DNA of 32,402 nt from Bacteroidota bacterium (GCA_013203755.1 JABMPI010000735.1:1-32402), one strand, 5' to 3'; shown: positions 7,329 to 17,821, counted from the stretch's first letter. A program made the numbers and translations. The notes: generated from the sequence alone by a model not told the origin.

Positions 7329-10301
7329 ATGAGGATTATTCGAAAAAACCTTAAAGTATTCTTGTTTTTGGTAGCGATTCTAGCCAGTACGACTGGTTAC
7401 GCACAACTAAAAACAGTTACAGGTAAAGTTACCGATGCAAGTAGCGGTGAACTGCTACCTGGTGTTACCATTGTAGTTAAAGGAACTACGATAGGTACTA
7501 TTACCAACTTCGATGGAAACTTCAGTCTTGACATGCCAAGCGATGCTCAAACACTGGTGTTTTCTTTTGTTGGGATGAAAAGTTTGGAAGTGGAAATTGG
7601 AAATCAAACCAATCTCAACATTGCACTTGAAGAAGAGCTGTATGGCTTGGAAGAAGTTATAGTAATTGGTTACGGCTCAGTAAGAAAAGAAGATGCAACA
7701 GGATCTGTATCATCTGTTTCCTCCTCCGATTTTAATCAGGGCTCGACAAGTTCCCCCCAAGACCTTATCTTAGGTAAAGTTGCAGGGGTGCATATTCAAA
7801 CTGAGGGAGGAGCTCCCGGATCTGCGGCTAAAATCCGTATCCGTGGAGGTTCATCAATGTCGGCAAGTAACGATCCATTGATAATTATCGACGGAATGCC
7901 AATTGATAATAGGACAATTGATGGAATGAGTAATGTAATGTCTTCTATTAATCCGAACGACATTGAAACATTTACAATTCTAAAGGATGCTTCTTCAACT
8001 GCTATTTATGGGTCGCGTGCATCGAATGGGGTCATTATTATTACCACAAAAAAAGGTACTAAAGGCCAAAAAATTAAGGTCGAATTTGAATCGAAAGCAT
8101 CAGTAAGTCAAATTAAAGATTTCATTGATGTACTTGATGCTTCAGAATATAGAACTCTGATAAACAAAAGGGCACAATCAAGTACAGCGGTCAATCCTCT
8201 ACTTATGGGTACAGCTAATACCAACTGGCAGGATGAAATATTTCAACCATCAATAGGTAATGAGCATAACCTTAGTGTTTCCGGTTCTATAAAGGATGTT
8301 CCTTTTCGGGCATCGGCTGGATATACTGACCAGAATGGAATATTAAAAACATCATCTATGGATCGCAAAACCGCGACATTTAATATCAATCCAAGTTTAT
8401 TTAATGACCATTTGAAAATAACGGCAGGTATAAAATTTATGAATATTGATAACAGGTTTGCTGATAAAGGAGCTATTGGAAGCGCATTGCGATACGATCC
8501 TACTCAGTCTGTTTTTAATAATACTGGAATATATGGCGGATATACCACTTGGTTAACAAGCGATGGTTCGCGGAATGTGAATGGGACAAGAAACCCTGTC
8601 GCCCAACTGCAACAAAAAAGGGATGAATCGAATGTAAACAGATACATTGTTGATGCACAGGCAAGTTATAAACTGCATTTTATTCCGGACATTACTGCAA
8701 CCTTAAAAGTAGGCCTTGATAAATCGGATAGTGAAGGAATAACAGATACCAACCCAATTGCTTCATGGGTTAGAACAGCATCATCGGGTGTTGAACGTGA
8801 CTACACTCAGGAAAGAAAAAATGAATTGCTTAACTTCTATCTTAACTATAAAAAAGATTTACCATCAATTGAAAGTAAATTTGATATGATGGCTGGATAT
8901 GAATGGCAGCATTTTTGGTCAAATGCCAGTGCTTTTGAAGTAGATCGATTTAATACAACAATTGTAGATTCGAAAGATGAAACGGAAAACTACCTCGTAT
9001 CTTTTTTCGGCAGGGCTAATTACTCTTACAAAGATAAGTACCTCCTAACAGCAACATTAAGAAATGATGGCTCCTCACGTTTCCATAAAGATAACCGTTG
9101 GGGACTTTATCCTTCCACTGCCTTTGCGTGGAGGGTAATTGAAGAACCATTTATGAAAAGTCAAGAAACACTAAGTAACCTGAAACTTAGACTAAGTTAT
9201 GGTATTACCGGGCAACAGGAATTAAATAGTGGAGACTACCCTTATATGGGAATTTACCGTCTAAGTGATTCTAGAACACAATATCAACTTGGAAACAAGT
9301 TTTATACTTTAATCCGCCCCAATGGATTCGATAAAAGTTTGCAATGGGAAAAAACCACTACCTACAACATGGGTCTTGATTTTGGATTTCTTAAAAACCG
9401 GATTACTGGATCACTTGATTTATATAAGCGGGATACAAAAGACCTGTTAAATACGATTCCTGTTCCGGCCGGAACTAATTTCACAGACCGGCTACTTACC
9501 AATGTTGGCGATCTCGAAAATTATGGATTAGAATTTTCTGTGAATGCAATACCTGTAACTACAAAAGATTTTAACTGGGAACTAGGTTTTAACCTTACCC
9601 ACAATAGAAATAAGGTTACAAAACTGACAAACTATGATGATGCGTCCTACCGGGGTGTTGAAACTGGGGGCATTAGTGGAGTTGGGGTTGGAAACAATAT
9701 TCAAATACATGCTGTTGGCCATCCTTTAAATACTTTTTACGTATATGAACAAGTGTACGGTACAAACGGCAAACCAATTGAGGGGCTGTATGTTGACCAA
9801 AACAAGGATGGACAAATCACAGTAGATGATAAATATTATGCCGATTCTCCGGTTCCTGATGTTTATATGGGCCTTTCTTCTATGTTTAACTACAAAGATT
9901 TTGATTTTAGTTTTAATGCAAGAACTGCCATTGGAGGCCAGATCTACAATAATGTAATGATAGGTGCACGTTATCAGGAAATAACGGTGAATGAATATCT
10001 AACTAATGTGCCTTCTGAAATAAACAATTCCAAACTTGAAACAGCACAGCAGTATTCTGATTATTTCTTAAAAGACGCATCCTTTTTGCGCTTAGATAAT
10101 ATTACACTGGGATATAATTTTCAGAAAATGTTGAAAAAAACAGTGGGACTGGACTTGAACTTAAGACTTTATTCTTCCGTTCAAAATGTGTTTGTTATTA
10201 CGAACTACAACGGATTGGATCCTGAGGTTGATAACGGCATTGACAACGATATTTATCCGCGGCCAAGAGTTTTCCTTTTTGGATTAAATGCAAGCTTTTA
10301 A
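7329..10301 (+). CDS. SusC/RagA-family TonB-linked outer membrane protein
   Basis: 990 aa; signal peptide; CarboxypepD_reg-like domain VTGKVTDASSGELLPGVTIVVKGT; plug KVAGVHIQTEGGAPGSAAKIRIRGGSS and LKDASSTAIYGSRASNGVIIITTKKG; C-terminal beta-strand ending LFGLNASF. Confidence 0.98.
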   Translation: MRIIRKNLKVFLFLVAILASTTGYAQLKTVTGKVTDASSGELLPGVTIVVKGTTIGTITNFDGNFSLDMPSDAQTLVFSFVGMKSLEVEIGNQTNLNIALEEELYGLEEVIVIGYGSVRKEDATGSVSSVSSSDFNQGSTSSPQDLILGKVAGVHIQTEGGAPGSAAKIRIRGGSSMSASNDPLIIIDGMPIDNRTIDGMSNVMSSINPNDIETFTILKDASSTAIYGSRASNGVIIITTKKGTKGQKIKVEFESKASVSQIKDFIDVLDASEYRTLINKRAQSSTAVNPLLMGTANTNWQDEIFQPSIGNEHNLSVSGSIKDVPFRASAGYTDQNGILKTSSMDRKTATFNINPSLFNDHLKITAGIKFMNIDNRFADKGAIGSALRYDPTQSVFNNTGIYGGYTTWLTSDGSRNVNGTRNPVAQLQQKRDESNVNRYIVDAQASYKLHFIPDITATLKVGLDKSDSEGITDTNPIASWVRTASSGVERDYTQERKNELLNFYLNYKKDLPSIESKFDMMAGYEWQHFWSNASAFEVDRFNTTIVDSKDETENYLVSFFGRANYSYKDKYLLTATLRNDGSSRFHKDNRWGLYPSTAFAWRVIEEPFMKSQETLSNLKLRLSYGITGQQELNSGDYPYMGIYRLSDSRTQYQLGNKFYTLIRPNGFDKSLQWEKTTTYNMGLDFGFLKNRITGSLDLYKRDTKDLLNTIPVPAGTNFTDRLLTNVGDLENYGLEFSVNAIPVTTKDFNWELGFNLTHNRNKVTKLTNYDDASYRGVETGGISGVGVGNNIQIHAVGHPLNTFYVYEQVYGTNGKPIEGLYVDQNKDGQITVDDKYYADSPVPDVYMGLSSMFNYKDFDFSFNARTAIGGQIYNNVMIGARYQEITVNEYLTNVPSEINNSKLETAQQYSDYFLKDASFLRLDNITLGYNFQKMLKKTVGLDLNLRLYSSVQNVFVITNYNGLDPEVDNGIDNDIYPRPRVFLFGLNASF

Positions 10302-10319
10302 TCGATAAAATATAGTATT

Positions 10320-11885
10320 ATGAACAAAAAATATAGCATTAAATATTTATTGATGACAACTGTGATGGCACTTTTCACTTTTGTCTCATGCATCAACGAT
10401 TTAGACACATTACCTCTTGATGAGGATTTACTTACCGCCGACAAATTAACCGATGATGAATCGTATAAAGGAATGCTGGCAAAATGTTATGCAGCCCTTG
10501 TTGTTGGTGGACAAACCGGTGTTGACGGAGAACCCGATATCAGCAGTATAGATGGTGGGTTTTCATCGTATTTACGTCAATTATGGAACCATCAGGAATT
10601 AACAACCGATGAGGCTATTTGTGCCTGGAACGATGGTAACCTGCGTGATTTACACGACATGGACTGGACACCTTCCAATGAATTTGTGACAGCCATGTAC
10701 TATCGTATTACACTTGAAATAGCCTATTGTAATAATCTTATTTCGTTAACAAACGATCAAGATGAGTTTAAAGCATACAACACGGAAGCCAGGTTATTAA
10801 GGTCTTTATCATACTGGCATTTACTTGATATGTTTGGTACTGGCCCGTTTGTTACCGACGAAGATCCCGTTGGTTCATTCTTTTTTCCGGAACAAGCAAC
10901 TGCTCAACAACTTTTCGATTATATTGAATCCGAGTTGACTACTATTGAAAATGATTTGCTTGCTCCCCGCACGAATGAATATGGACGTGCCGACAAAGGT
11001 GTTGCATGGATGATTTTAGCAAAATTGTATCTGAATGCAGAAGTTTATACAGGAACAGCCAAATACAGCGAATGTGTAACTTATACAAAGAAAATTATTG
11101 ATGACGGATATAGTTTGGAAACAGACTACAAAAACCTGTTTCTGGCAGATAATCATTTACGGGACAATGAGATTATTTTTCCAATTGTTTGCGATGGAGA
11201 CCATACACAAACCTGGGGTGGTATGACCTTCCTTGTCCACTCAACTGTTGGCGGTGATATGCCTGCTGCAGAATCTGGTATCGACGGTGGATGGGGTGGA
11301 AACCGTACAACTAAATCATTTGTAAATCTTTTCGAAGATATATCAGGTGATACTGATAGCCGGGCAATGATTTGGACTGAAGGCCAAAATCTCGAAATTG
11401 GCGATATTTTCACATTTAGGGATGGTTATGCATTGCGCAAATTTAAGAATATAACTTCTGAAGGTGTTACAGGGAAGAATTTATCTCACCCTGATACTGA
11501 TTTCCCAATGTTTAGATATGCTGATGCCTTGTTGATGTATGCCGAGGCTACAGTTCGAGGTGGAAGCGGTGGCGATATGTCGTCTGCTCTTGGATATGTA
11601 AATGATATACGGGAAAGAGCTTATGGTGATGACTCAGGCAATATTGCTGAAGCAGATCTGACCCTGGACTTTATTTTGGCAGAGCGGGGACGCGAACTCT
11701 ACTGGGAGTGTCATCGAAGAACTGACTTAAGACGTTTTGGATTATTAAGCGGAGGAGATTACATCTGGCCTTTTAAAGGTGCTGCTGCTGAAGGAAAAAC
11801 TGTAGATTCAAAGTATGATGTATTTCCAATCCCTAATTCAGATGTAAATGCCAATCCAAATTTAACGCAAACCGCAGGTTATTAA
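10320..11885 (+). CDS. SusD/RagB-family nutrient-binding outer membrane lipoprotein
   Basis: 521 aa; lipobox TFVSC; directly downstream of SusC; C-terminal ILAERGRELYWECHRRTDLRRFG and YDVFPIPNSDVNANPNLTQTAGY typical of SusD. Confidence 0.97.
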   Translation: MNKKYSIKYLLMTTVMALFTFVSCINDLDTLPLDEDLLTADKLTDDESYKGMLAKCYAALVVGGQTGVDGEPDISSIDGGFSSYLRQLWNHQELTTDEAICAWNDGNLRDLHDMDWTPSNEFVTAMYYRITLEIAYCNNLISLTNDQDEFKAYNTEARLLRSLSYWHLLDMFGTGPFVTDEDPVGSFFFPEQATAQQLFDYIESELTTIENDLLAPRTNEYGRADKGVAWMILAKLYLNAEVYTGTAKYSECVTYTKKIIDDGYSLETDYKNLFLADNHLRDNEIIFPIVCDGDHTQTWGGMTFLVHSTVGGDMPAAESGIDGGWGGNRTTKSFVNLFEDISGDTDSRAMIWTEGQNLEIGDIFTFRDGYALRKFKNITSEGVTGKNLSHPDTDFPMFRYADALLMYAEATVRGGSGGDMSSALGYVNDIRERAYGDDSGNIAEADLTLDFILAERGRELYWECHRRTDLRRFGLLSGGDYIWPFKGAAAEGKTVDSKYDVFPIPNSDVNANPNLTQTAGY

Positions 11886-11895
11886 CCTCATTAAT

Positions 11896-12963
11896 TTGAA
11901 TAACATGAAAGAACTAAAATATATTTTAATATTATGCTTCGCAGTAATACTGTTTTCATGCGAGGAAGATGACATAAACCCACAGATAAATGAATCGGTT
12001 ACACCGGTATTTACCGGCGGGCTACAAGATGGCGACAAATTTGTATTTCTGAAAGAAAACAAAGCAGACGATTGGGCTACACTAAGCTGGAGTACTGCTG
12101 ATTTTGGTCCTGTGCTGGCTGTTAATTATACTATAGAGATGGATCGGGCTGGAAATGCTTTTGCCGATGCATTTACTTTTGGTGCAGGTTCCGGTACTTC
12201 AACATCAATAACGGTTGAAACTATCAACAAAAAATTGTTTGATGCACAGTATTTACCACTTACTGAAACCGAAATGGAAATCAGGATTAAAGCTGTTGTT
12301 TCAGAATTAGTTGCCCCACTTTATTCTGAATCCATTGGTGTGGCATTAACAATTTTTGATGCCGGGCTTCCAAAACTATATGTTCCCGGATCTCATCAAC
12401 ATACCGATGCTGCTAAACAATGGGCTCCTGAAACTGCACCTGTTATTTATTCAGCCAATGAGGATGAAAACTATGCAGGTTATATCTACTTCACCTCAGC
12501 TACCGATGAGTTTAAATTTGCTACACAGCCCAATTGGGATGGTGATGAATTTGGGGGATCTGATGGTAATTTGGATTCTGACGATAATATTGTGTCCGGA
12601 GCTGCAGGTATGCATTTTGTACAGGTTAACACATTGGCAAAAACCTATTCTCTTGAAACCCGTATCTGGGGAATTATTGGTGCCAGTACGCCTACCGGAT
12701 GGGATTCAGACACCAACATGGAATATGATTACGACCTTAAAAAGCTGAAAGTTACTATTGACCTTACAGCAAGCGGTGACCTTGCTGAAACCGGAATAAA
12801 ATTCAGGGCTAACGATGCATGGGATCTCAATTTTGGAGACGATGACGGCGATGGTATTGTAAATGAAGGAGGTACCAATATTGCCGTTCCGGAAACAGGT
12901 AGCTATACCGTTTACCTCGATCTGAGTACTCCTGATTACAAGTATGAATTGGTTAAAAATTAA
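11896..12963 (+). CDS. SusE-like outer membrane starch-binding lipoprotein
   Basis: Lipobox ILFSCEEDD; SusE-like N-terminal domain; C-terminal WGIIGASTPTGWD...KFRANDAWDLNFGDDDGDG module. Start may be the internal Met at 11905 (MKELKY). Confidence 0.87.
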   Translation: MNNMKELKYILILCFAVILFSCEEDDINPQINESVTPVFTGGLQDGDKFVFLKENKADDWATLSWSTADFGPVLAVNYTIEMDRAGNAFADAFTFGAGSGTSTSITVETINKKLFDAQYLPLTETEMEIRIKAVVSELVAPLYSESIGVALTIFDAGLPKLYVPGSHQHTDAAKQWAPETAPVIYSANEDENYAGYIYFTSATDEFKFATQPNWDGDEFGGSDGNLDSDDNIVSGAAGMHFVQVNTLAKTYSLETRIWGIIGASTPTGWDSDTNMEYDYDLKKLKVTIDLTASGDLAETGIKFRANDAWDLNFGDDDGDGIVNEGGTNIAVPETGSYTVYLDLSTPDYKYELVKN

Positions 12964-13003
12964 GATTTTGCATCGCTTCATCGATAATAAAAAAATTCTA
13001 ATT

Positions 13004-15004
13004 ATGAAAAAAATAAAATATCTCCTGATTGTTTTACTGGCGGTTTTCATCTTCTCTTGTGAGGAAGAATTTATGACTCCCCTGGTAACATTACCCGTTG
13101 AGGGTACAGCACCGGTTTGGGTAAACGAACCGCCGTCAGATATCGACACAATTCTTTTTAAAAAAGACGAGAATAATACAATTGTCCCATTAAGTTGGAC
13201 AGCACCTGTTTATGCCGATAATATTGGTGTAAGGTACTATTTACAAATCGACTCCAAAGGGAACAATTTCCAAAATCCAATTGGGTTTGACCGAATCTCT
13301 GAAACAGAAATGGTACTTACAGTTGGAGCCCTTAATTCAGCTCTTACGCAAAGATATATGCCAGCTGTTGAAATTGAAATCGAACTTCGGATAAGGGCTG
13401 CGTCTAATGAAGATTTAGCCGACCTTTATACAACTCCGTTTTCAATGAAAGTAACGCCTTACCTGGATGTTCCTGTTCCTTCAAATTTATTCATGCTTGG
13501 AACGGCAACTTCTGTTGGATTTGACAATACTGCTTCACTTGTTGCCCTTAAGGATGGGGACGTGTTCTATAAATACCTGAAATTAACCAATGATGGTTTA
13601 TTCCGTTTTGCTGATGCTCAAAACGACGGTGCGTTTAAGTATAATTTCGGGAAATTTGCAACAGTATCTTCAAATATTGAAGCTGCAGGTGATGATGATG
13701 CCAACTATAAATTTACCGGAGAAACCGGTTGGTACGAAGTTAAAGCTGACTTTACAAACAGTGAATTAACTATTGCTCCTTTTATAGTTGATGCCACAAC
13801 TTACACTTCTAATCCAAGCGAAGTATATCTTGTAGGCGATTATAGTGCAAGCGTGCCTGCCTGGAGTCCGGGAGAATCTCCTTCTTTAACAGAAAAGTCA
13901 GATGGCATTTATACCATCGAAACTGAAATAAAAGATGGTGCGATGCTTAAGTTCGTAGGTCAGCCAAGTTGGGGCAACCTCGACTGGGGGAATCTTGGAA
14001 GCGACGGTGTTGATGGAAATATAGGTCCCAAAGGAAAAAATGGAAATATCACTTTCGACGGCGGCGATAAAGCGTATATCGTTACGTTGAACCTAAACGA
14101 TGGAACTTATACTATTGTAGAGGCAAAATCAAATCTCTTTATTGTTGGAGAAGCAACAACCGCTGGATGGGATATTAACAATGCATTGGAAATGAACATC
14201 ATTGCTCCCGGCATTTGGGCCGGTACATTCGAGCTAAAAGCAGGAAAAGATTTCAAATTCTTCCCTGAAATTGGAAGTTGGGACAACGGAATTGGTGCCG
14301 ACCAATTTGATAATTTTGTTGGATGTACTAACCCGGGAAATGGAAATATTACCAACGCAGGAGCTGTTGACGGAAACTATTTGGTGGTTGTTGACTTAAA
14401 TTCTAAAACATTAACGGTTTCCGATAGCCCAAAAATACTGGGAGGTTCAGTAATTGCTGACTGGAATCCGGGCAACGCAGTTTCTATGCAAATGGTTGAA
14501 AATGGAGTTTACGAAACCTATCAATACATAACTGCCGATGGTGGAGGTTTTAAATTTGTTCCAACCAATGCAGGCTGGGATGGTGATTGGGGTGCCAGTA
14601 AAACAGAAACAGGCTTCCTTGCCCAAAACGACGAGGACAACCTTACAGTTGATGCCGATGGTTTTTATCGTGTTCGTGTAAACATGAATGACATGTCCTA
14701 CACAGTTGTCGAAACCAGCTGGGGAATCATTGGTTCTGCATCTCCCGGTGGCTGGGATAATGACACAGACATGACATTTACCGCTGCCAAAGGCGAATAT
14801 GTGTGGAGTGCAGATATCACTTTGACTGATGGTGACATTAAATTCCGTGCCAATGATGGGTGGGATATCAATCTTGGCGATACCGGCGTTGATGGTTCAT
14901 TGGAATATGGAGGTGATAATATTGTCGTAACAGCCGGCAATTACCATATTGAACTTATTCTAAACTCGGCAATCGGGTTTACTTATACAATTACTGCAAA
15001 TTAG
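13004..15004 (+). CDS. SusF/SusE-like multimodular starch-binding lipoprotein
   Basis: The track ORF starts at 12944, but the signal peptide begins at MKKIKYLLIVLLAVFIFSCEEEF (ATG 13004). About five tandem related modules (LFMLGTA..., VYLVGDY..., LFIVGEA..., ILGGSVIADW..., WGIIGSASPGGWD...). Confidence 0.87.
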   Translation: MKKIKYLLIVLLAVFIFSCEEEFMTPLVTLPVEGTAPVWVNEPPSDIDTILFKKDENNTIVPLSWTAPVYADNIGVRYYLQIDSKGNNFQNPIGFDRISETEMVLTVGALNSALTQRYMPAVEIEIELRIRAASNEDLADLYTTPFSMKVTPYLDVPVPSNLFMLGTATSVGFDNTASLVALKDGDVFYKYLKLTNDGLFRFADAQNDGAFKYNFGKFATVSSNIEAAGDDDANYKFTGETGWYEVKADFTNSELTIAPFIVDATTYTSNPSEVYLVGDYSASVPAWSPGESPSLTEKSDGIYTIETEIKDGAMLKFVGQPSWGNLDWGNLGSDGVDGNIGPKGKNGNITFDGGDKAYIVTLNLNDGTYTIVEAKSNLFIVGEATTAGWDINNALEMNIIAPGIWAGTFELKAGKDFKFFPEIGSWDNGIGADQFDNFVGCTNPGNGNITNAGAVDGNYLVVVDLNSKTLTVSDSPKILGGSVIADWNPGNAVSMQMVENGVYETYQYITADGGGFKFVPTNAGWDGDWGASKTETGFLAQNDEDNLTVDADGFYRVRVNMNDMSYTVVETSWGIIGSASPGGWDNDTDMTFTAAKGEYVWSADITLTDGDIKFRANDGWDINLGDTGVDGSLEYGGDNIVVTAGNYHIELILNSAIGFTYTITAN

Positions 15005-15020
15005 GTTTATAAGATTATTC

Positions 15021-15054
15021 AAAGGGTTGTCCGAAATTTGGGCAACCCTTTTTT
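15021..15054 (+). terminator. Rho-independent-like terminator between the SusF-like gene and the amylase
   Basis: AAAGGGTTGTCC-GAAATTT-GGGCAACCCTTTTTT: 12-bp stem with one G-U pair, followed by a T run. Confidence 0.8.
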
Positions 15055-15082
15055 AAATATTCCGAATAACTAAAAAAAAGCG

Positions 15083-17821
15083 ATGCTAAACAGGATTCTA
15101 ATCATTTCATTTTTGCTGTTTATATTTCAGCAAAGTTTTGCCCAAATAACTACCGATCCGGCATTGCCAATTGCATCGAATAAAATAACTGTAACTTTCG
15201 ATTCATCGAAAGAAAGCAAGTTGGGCTATTTTACAGGTGAATTATATGCACACACAGGAGTAATTATTGAAGGTAATACCGAATGGCAACATGTAATTGG
15301 ATCCTGGGGAAACAATGCACAACCCAAACTCACCAACAAGGGAAACGGTATTTATGAATTGGAAATAACACCTGATATCAACACATTCTATTCCGTTCCG
15401 GGCAACGAAAAAGTTGTGCAACTGGCCTTTGTTTTCCGATCGGCAGATGCAAGCAAGCAAACGAACGACCTTTTTGTAAATGTTTTTGAAGATGGATTGG
15501 TCGTTCAAATTACCGAACCAAATGACAATGCCATTTTTGTAAAAGATCAAGCTGTTAACCTTTCGGCAAGAGCCTCCGTTTCATCAGCTTTAAAACTATT
15601 GTTGGATGAAACGACTTTAATGCAAAACACAGGAACTGAGATTTCAACTAATTATACTTTTACCGAAAGTGGGGAATTTTGGCTGATTGCAGAAGCTACT
15701 GCAAACAATGAAGCTGTTAGCGATTCATTATTGATTTTTGTTCGCGAAGAATTTATTTCTGAAACAAAACCTTCAGCATACATAAAAGGAATTAACTACC
15801 CAACCGACACTTCTGCCGCCCTGGTACTTTGGGCTCCTTTAAAAGAATTTGTTTTTGTTCTGGGCGATTTTAACGATTGGAAACCCTCCAACGAATTTCA
15901 AATGAAAAAAGATGGTGATTTTTTCTGGCTCGAAATTCCAAGTCTCGAAAAAGAGAAAGAGTATGTTTTTCAATATTTGATTGATGGTGAAATAAAAATT
16001 GCAGACCCTTACACCGAAAAGATTGCCGACCCGGGAAATGATAAATTTATTGAAAATGGAGTTTACCCGGATTTAATATCATATCCGGTAAATAAAACCG
16101 AAGGAATTGCTTCTGTTCTTCAACCCGGGCAAGAAGAGTATCAATGGACAGTGTCTGATTTTCAAATTCCTGAAAAAGAAAAATTGGTTATTTACGAATT
16201 GCTTGTTCGCGATTTCACGGAAGAACACACATATAAGTCGATAATCGAAAAACTGGATTATTTGGAAGATCTGCGAATAAATGTGTTGGAATTGATGCCG
16301 GTTAACGAATTTGAAGGAAATAACAGCTGGGGATACAATCCGTCGTTTTACTTTGCCCCTGATAAATATTACGGCCCTAAAAACGAACTTAAAAAATTGA
16401 TAGACGAATGCCACAAACGTGGAATTGCCGTTGTAATGGACATGGTACTGAACCACAGCTACGGGCAAAGTCCGTTTGTACAAATGTACATGGATAATTG
16501 GACGATTACCCCTGACAATCCCTGGTATAACGAGGAACACAATTTTCAGAATCCTGATGCACACTGGGGATACGATTTTAACCATGAAAGCCAAGCTACA
16601 CGCGAACTGGTTGACAGTATCAACAGTTTTTGGATGGGCAAGTATAAAATTGATGGCTTCCGCTTCGATTTTACAAAAGGTTTTTCAAATACTTCCTACG
16701 GATCTTCGAGTTGGGGAAGCAGTTACGATGCTGCCCGTATTGCCAACTTAAAACGGATGGCTGACGAAATCTGGAAACGAAATGTAGATGCGCTGGTAAT
16801 TTTTGAACACCTTGCTGATAATTCGGAAGAAAAAGAATTGGCCGATTACGGAATATTTTTGTGGGGAAACATGAACCACAACTATGGCGAAGGAGCGATG
16901 GGTTACAACGAAAACAGCAAATCGGATCTGGAATGGGGATTGTACGACAAACGGGGCTGGGCACAACCCAACCTTGTTACCTATATGGAGAGCCACGATG
17001 AGGAACGGTTAACATTTAAATGCATTACTTACGGAAATGCTTCCGGCAATTATAATATAAAAGAACTACCTGTTGCTTTAGACAGGATGGAACTGAATTC
17101 AGTTTTTCATATTCCTTTACCAGGGCCAAAAATGATTTGGCAATTTGGTGAACGTGGTTACGACGTATCCATTGACGGTTTTGGTGGCCGATTAGGTAAA
17201 AAACCACCACGTTGGGAATACCTGGACAACACAAACCGTACTGATTTATTTCAAGTGATGGCAAAATTGAATGACCTTAAACAGAACTACGAAGAATTTA
17301 CTCCAGACATTTTTAAGTACGATTTAACCGGTGTAATAAAATGGTATGAATTAAGCAAAGGTGCCAACCATGTATTTGCTGTTGGAAATTTCGACATTAT
17401 AGAACAAAATACAGATCTTACTTTCGCAACAATTGGAAAGTGGTATGATTTCTTTAATAATGATTCTATTGAAATTACTAATCTTCAGCAATCAATTACA
17501 TTAACACCCGGAGAATACCGTTTGTATTCAACCCGAAAATTTAATAATCCTCATGTGATTACTGACATTGATAACATTTCAGTATTTAATGAGAATATTC
17601 TAATTTACCCAAACCCGGCAACTAACGAAATAAATATATCATCACAACAAGCCATTTCCAAGGTTCAAATTTATTCGGTAACCGGGAAACTAATATTGCA
17701 AACCAACTCAGGTTCAGAGAATATCAAAAAAATAAATATTGAAGGATTTATGCCTGGAATATATCTGGTTAAAATTTTTATGAATAAAACAATTTCAATA
17801 AATAAAATAATAGTGAAATAA
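15083..17821 (+). CDS. Secreted multidomain GH13 alpha-amylase with C-terminal T9SS type A sorting domain
   Basis: 912 aa; signal peptide MLNRILIISFLLFIFQQSFAQ; CBM48-like FVLGDFNDWKPSNEF; GH13 motifs VVMDMVLNHS, GFRFDFTKGF, VIFEHLADN, YMESHDEERL; C-terminus ILIYPNPATNEINIS...VQIYSVTGKLILQ...GIYLVKIF...KIIVK. Confidence 0.95.
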   Translation: MLNRILIISFLLFIFQQSFAQITTDPALPIASNKITVTFDSSKESKLGYFTGELYAHTGVIIEGNTEWQHVIGSWGNNAQPKLTNKGNGIYELEITPDINTFYSVPGNEKVVQLAFVFRSADASKQTNDLFVNVFEDGLVVQITEPNDNAIFVKDQAVNLSARASVSSALKLLLDETTLMQNTGTEISTNYTFTESGEFWLIAEATANNEAVSDSLLIFVREEFISETKPSAYIKGINYPTDTSAALVLWAPLKEFVFVLGDFNDWKPSNEFQMKKDGDFFWLEIPSLEKEKEYVFQYLIDGEIKIADPYTEKIADPGNDKFIENGVYPDLISYPVNKTEGIASVLQPGQEEYQWTVSDFQIPEKEKLVIYELLVRDFTEEHTYKSIIEKLDYLEDLRINVLELMPVNEFEGNNSWGYNPSFYFAPDKYYGPKNELKKLIDECHKRGIAVVMDMVLNHSYGQSPFVQMYMDNWTITPDNPWYNEEHNFQNPDAHWGYDFNHESQATRELVDSINSFWMGKYKIDGFRFDFTKGFSNTSYGSSSWGSSYDAARIANLKRMADEIWKRNVDALVIFEHLADNSEEKELADYGIFLWGNMNHNYGEGAMGYNENSKSDLEWGLYDKRGWAQPNLVTYMESHDEERLTFKCITYGNASGNYNIKELPVALDRMELNSVFHIPLPGPKMIWQFGERGYDVSIDGFGGRLGKKPPRWEYLDNTNRTDLFQVMAKLNDLKQNYEEFTPDIFKYDLTGVIKWYELSKGANHVFAVGNFDIIEQNTDLTFATIGKWYDFFNNDSIEITNLQQSITLTPGEYRLYSTRKFNNPHVITDIDNISVFNENILIYPNPATNEINISSQQAISKVQIYSVTGKLILQTNSGSENIKKINIEGFMPGIYLVKIFMNKTISINKIIVK

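Noticed and set aside
12356-12748. 130-aa alternate-frame ORF within the SusE-like gene
   Set aside because: Overlaps the supported lipoprotein frame on the same strand; low-complexity, Met/Leu-rich.
12944-13003. N-terminal extension of the SusF-like ORF in the track
   Set aside because: Would put 20 polar residues before a clear lipoprotein signal peptide; the start at 13004 is more plausible.
12706-13149. 147-aa antisense ORF spanning the SusE/SusF junction
   Set aside because: Antisense to two supported genes; no domain signature.
16079-16594. 171-aa antisense ORF inside the alpha-amylase gene
   Set aside because: Lies wholly antisense to a well-supported GH13 gene; composition (many F/I/V/R) is the usual shadow of an AT-rich coding frame; no recognisable motif.
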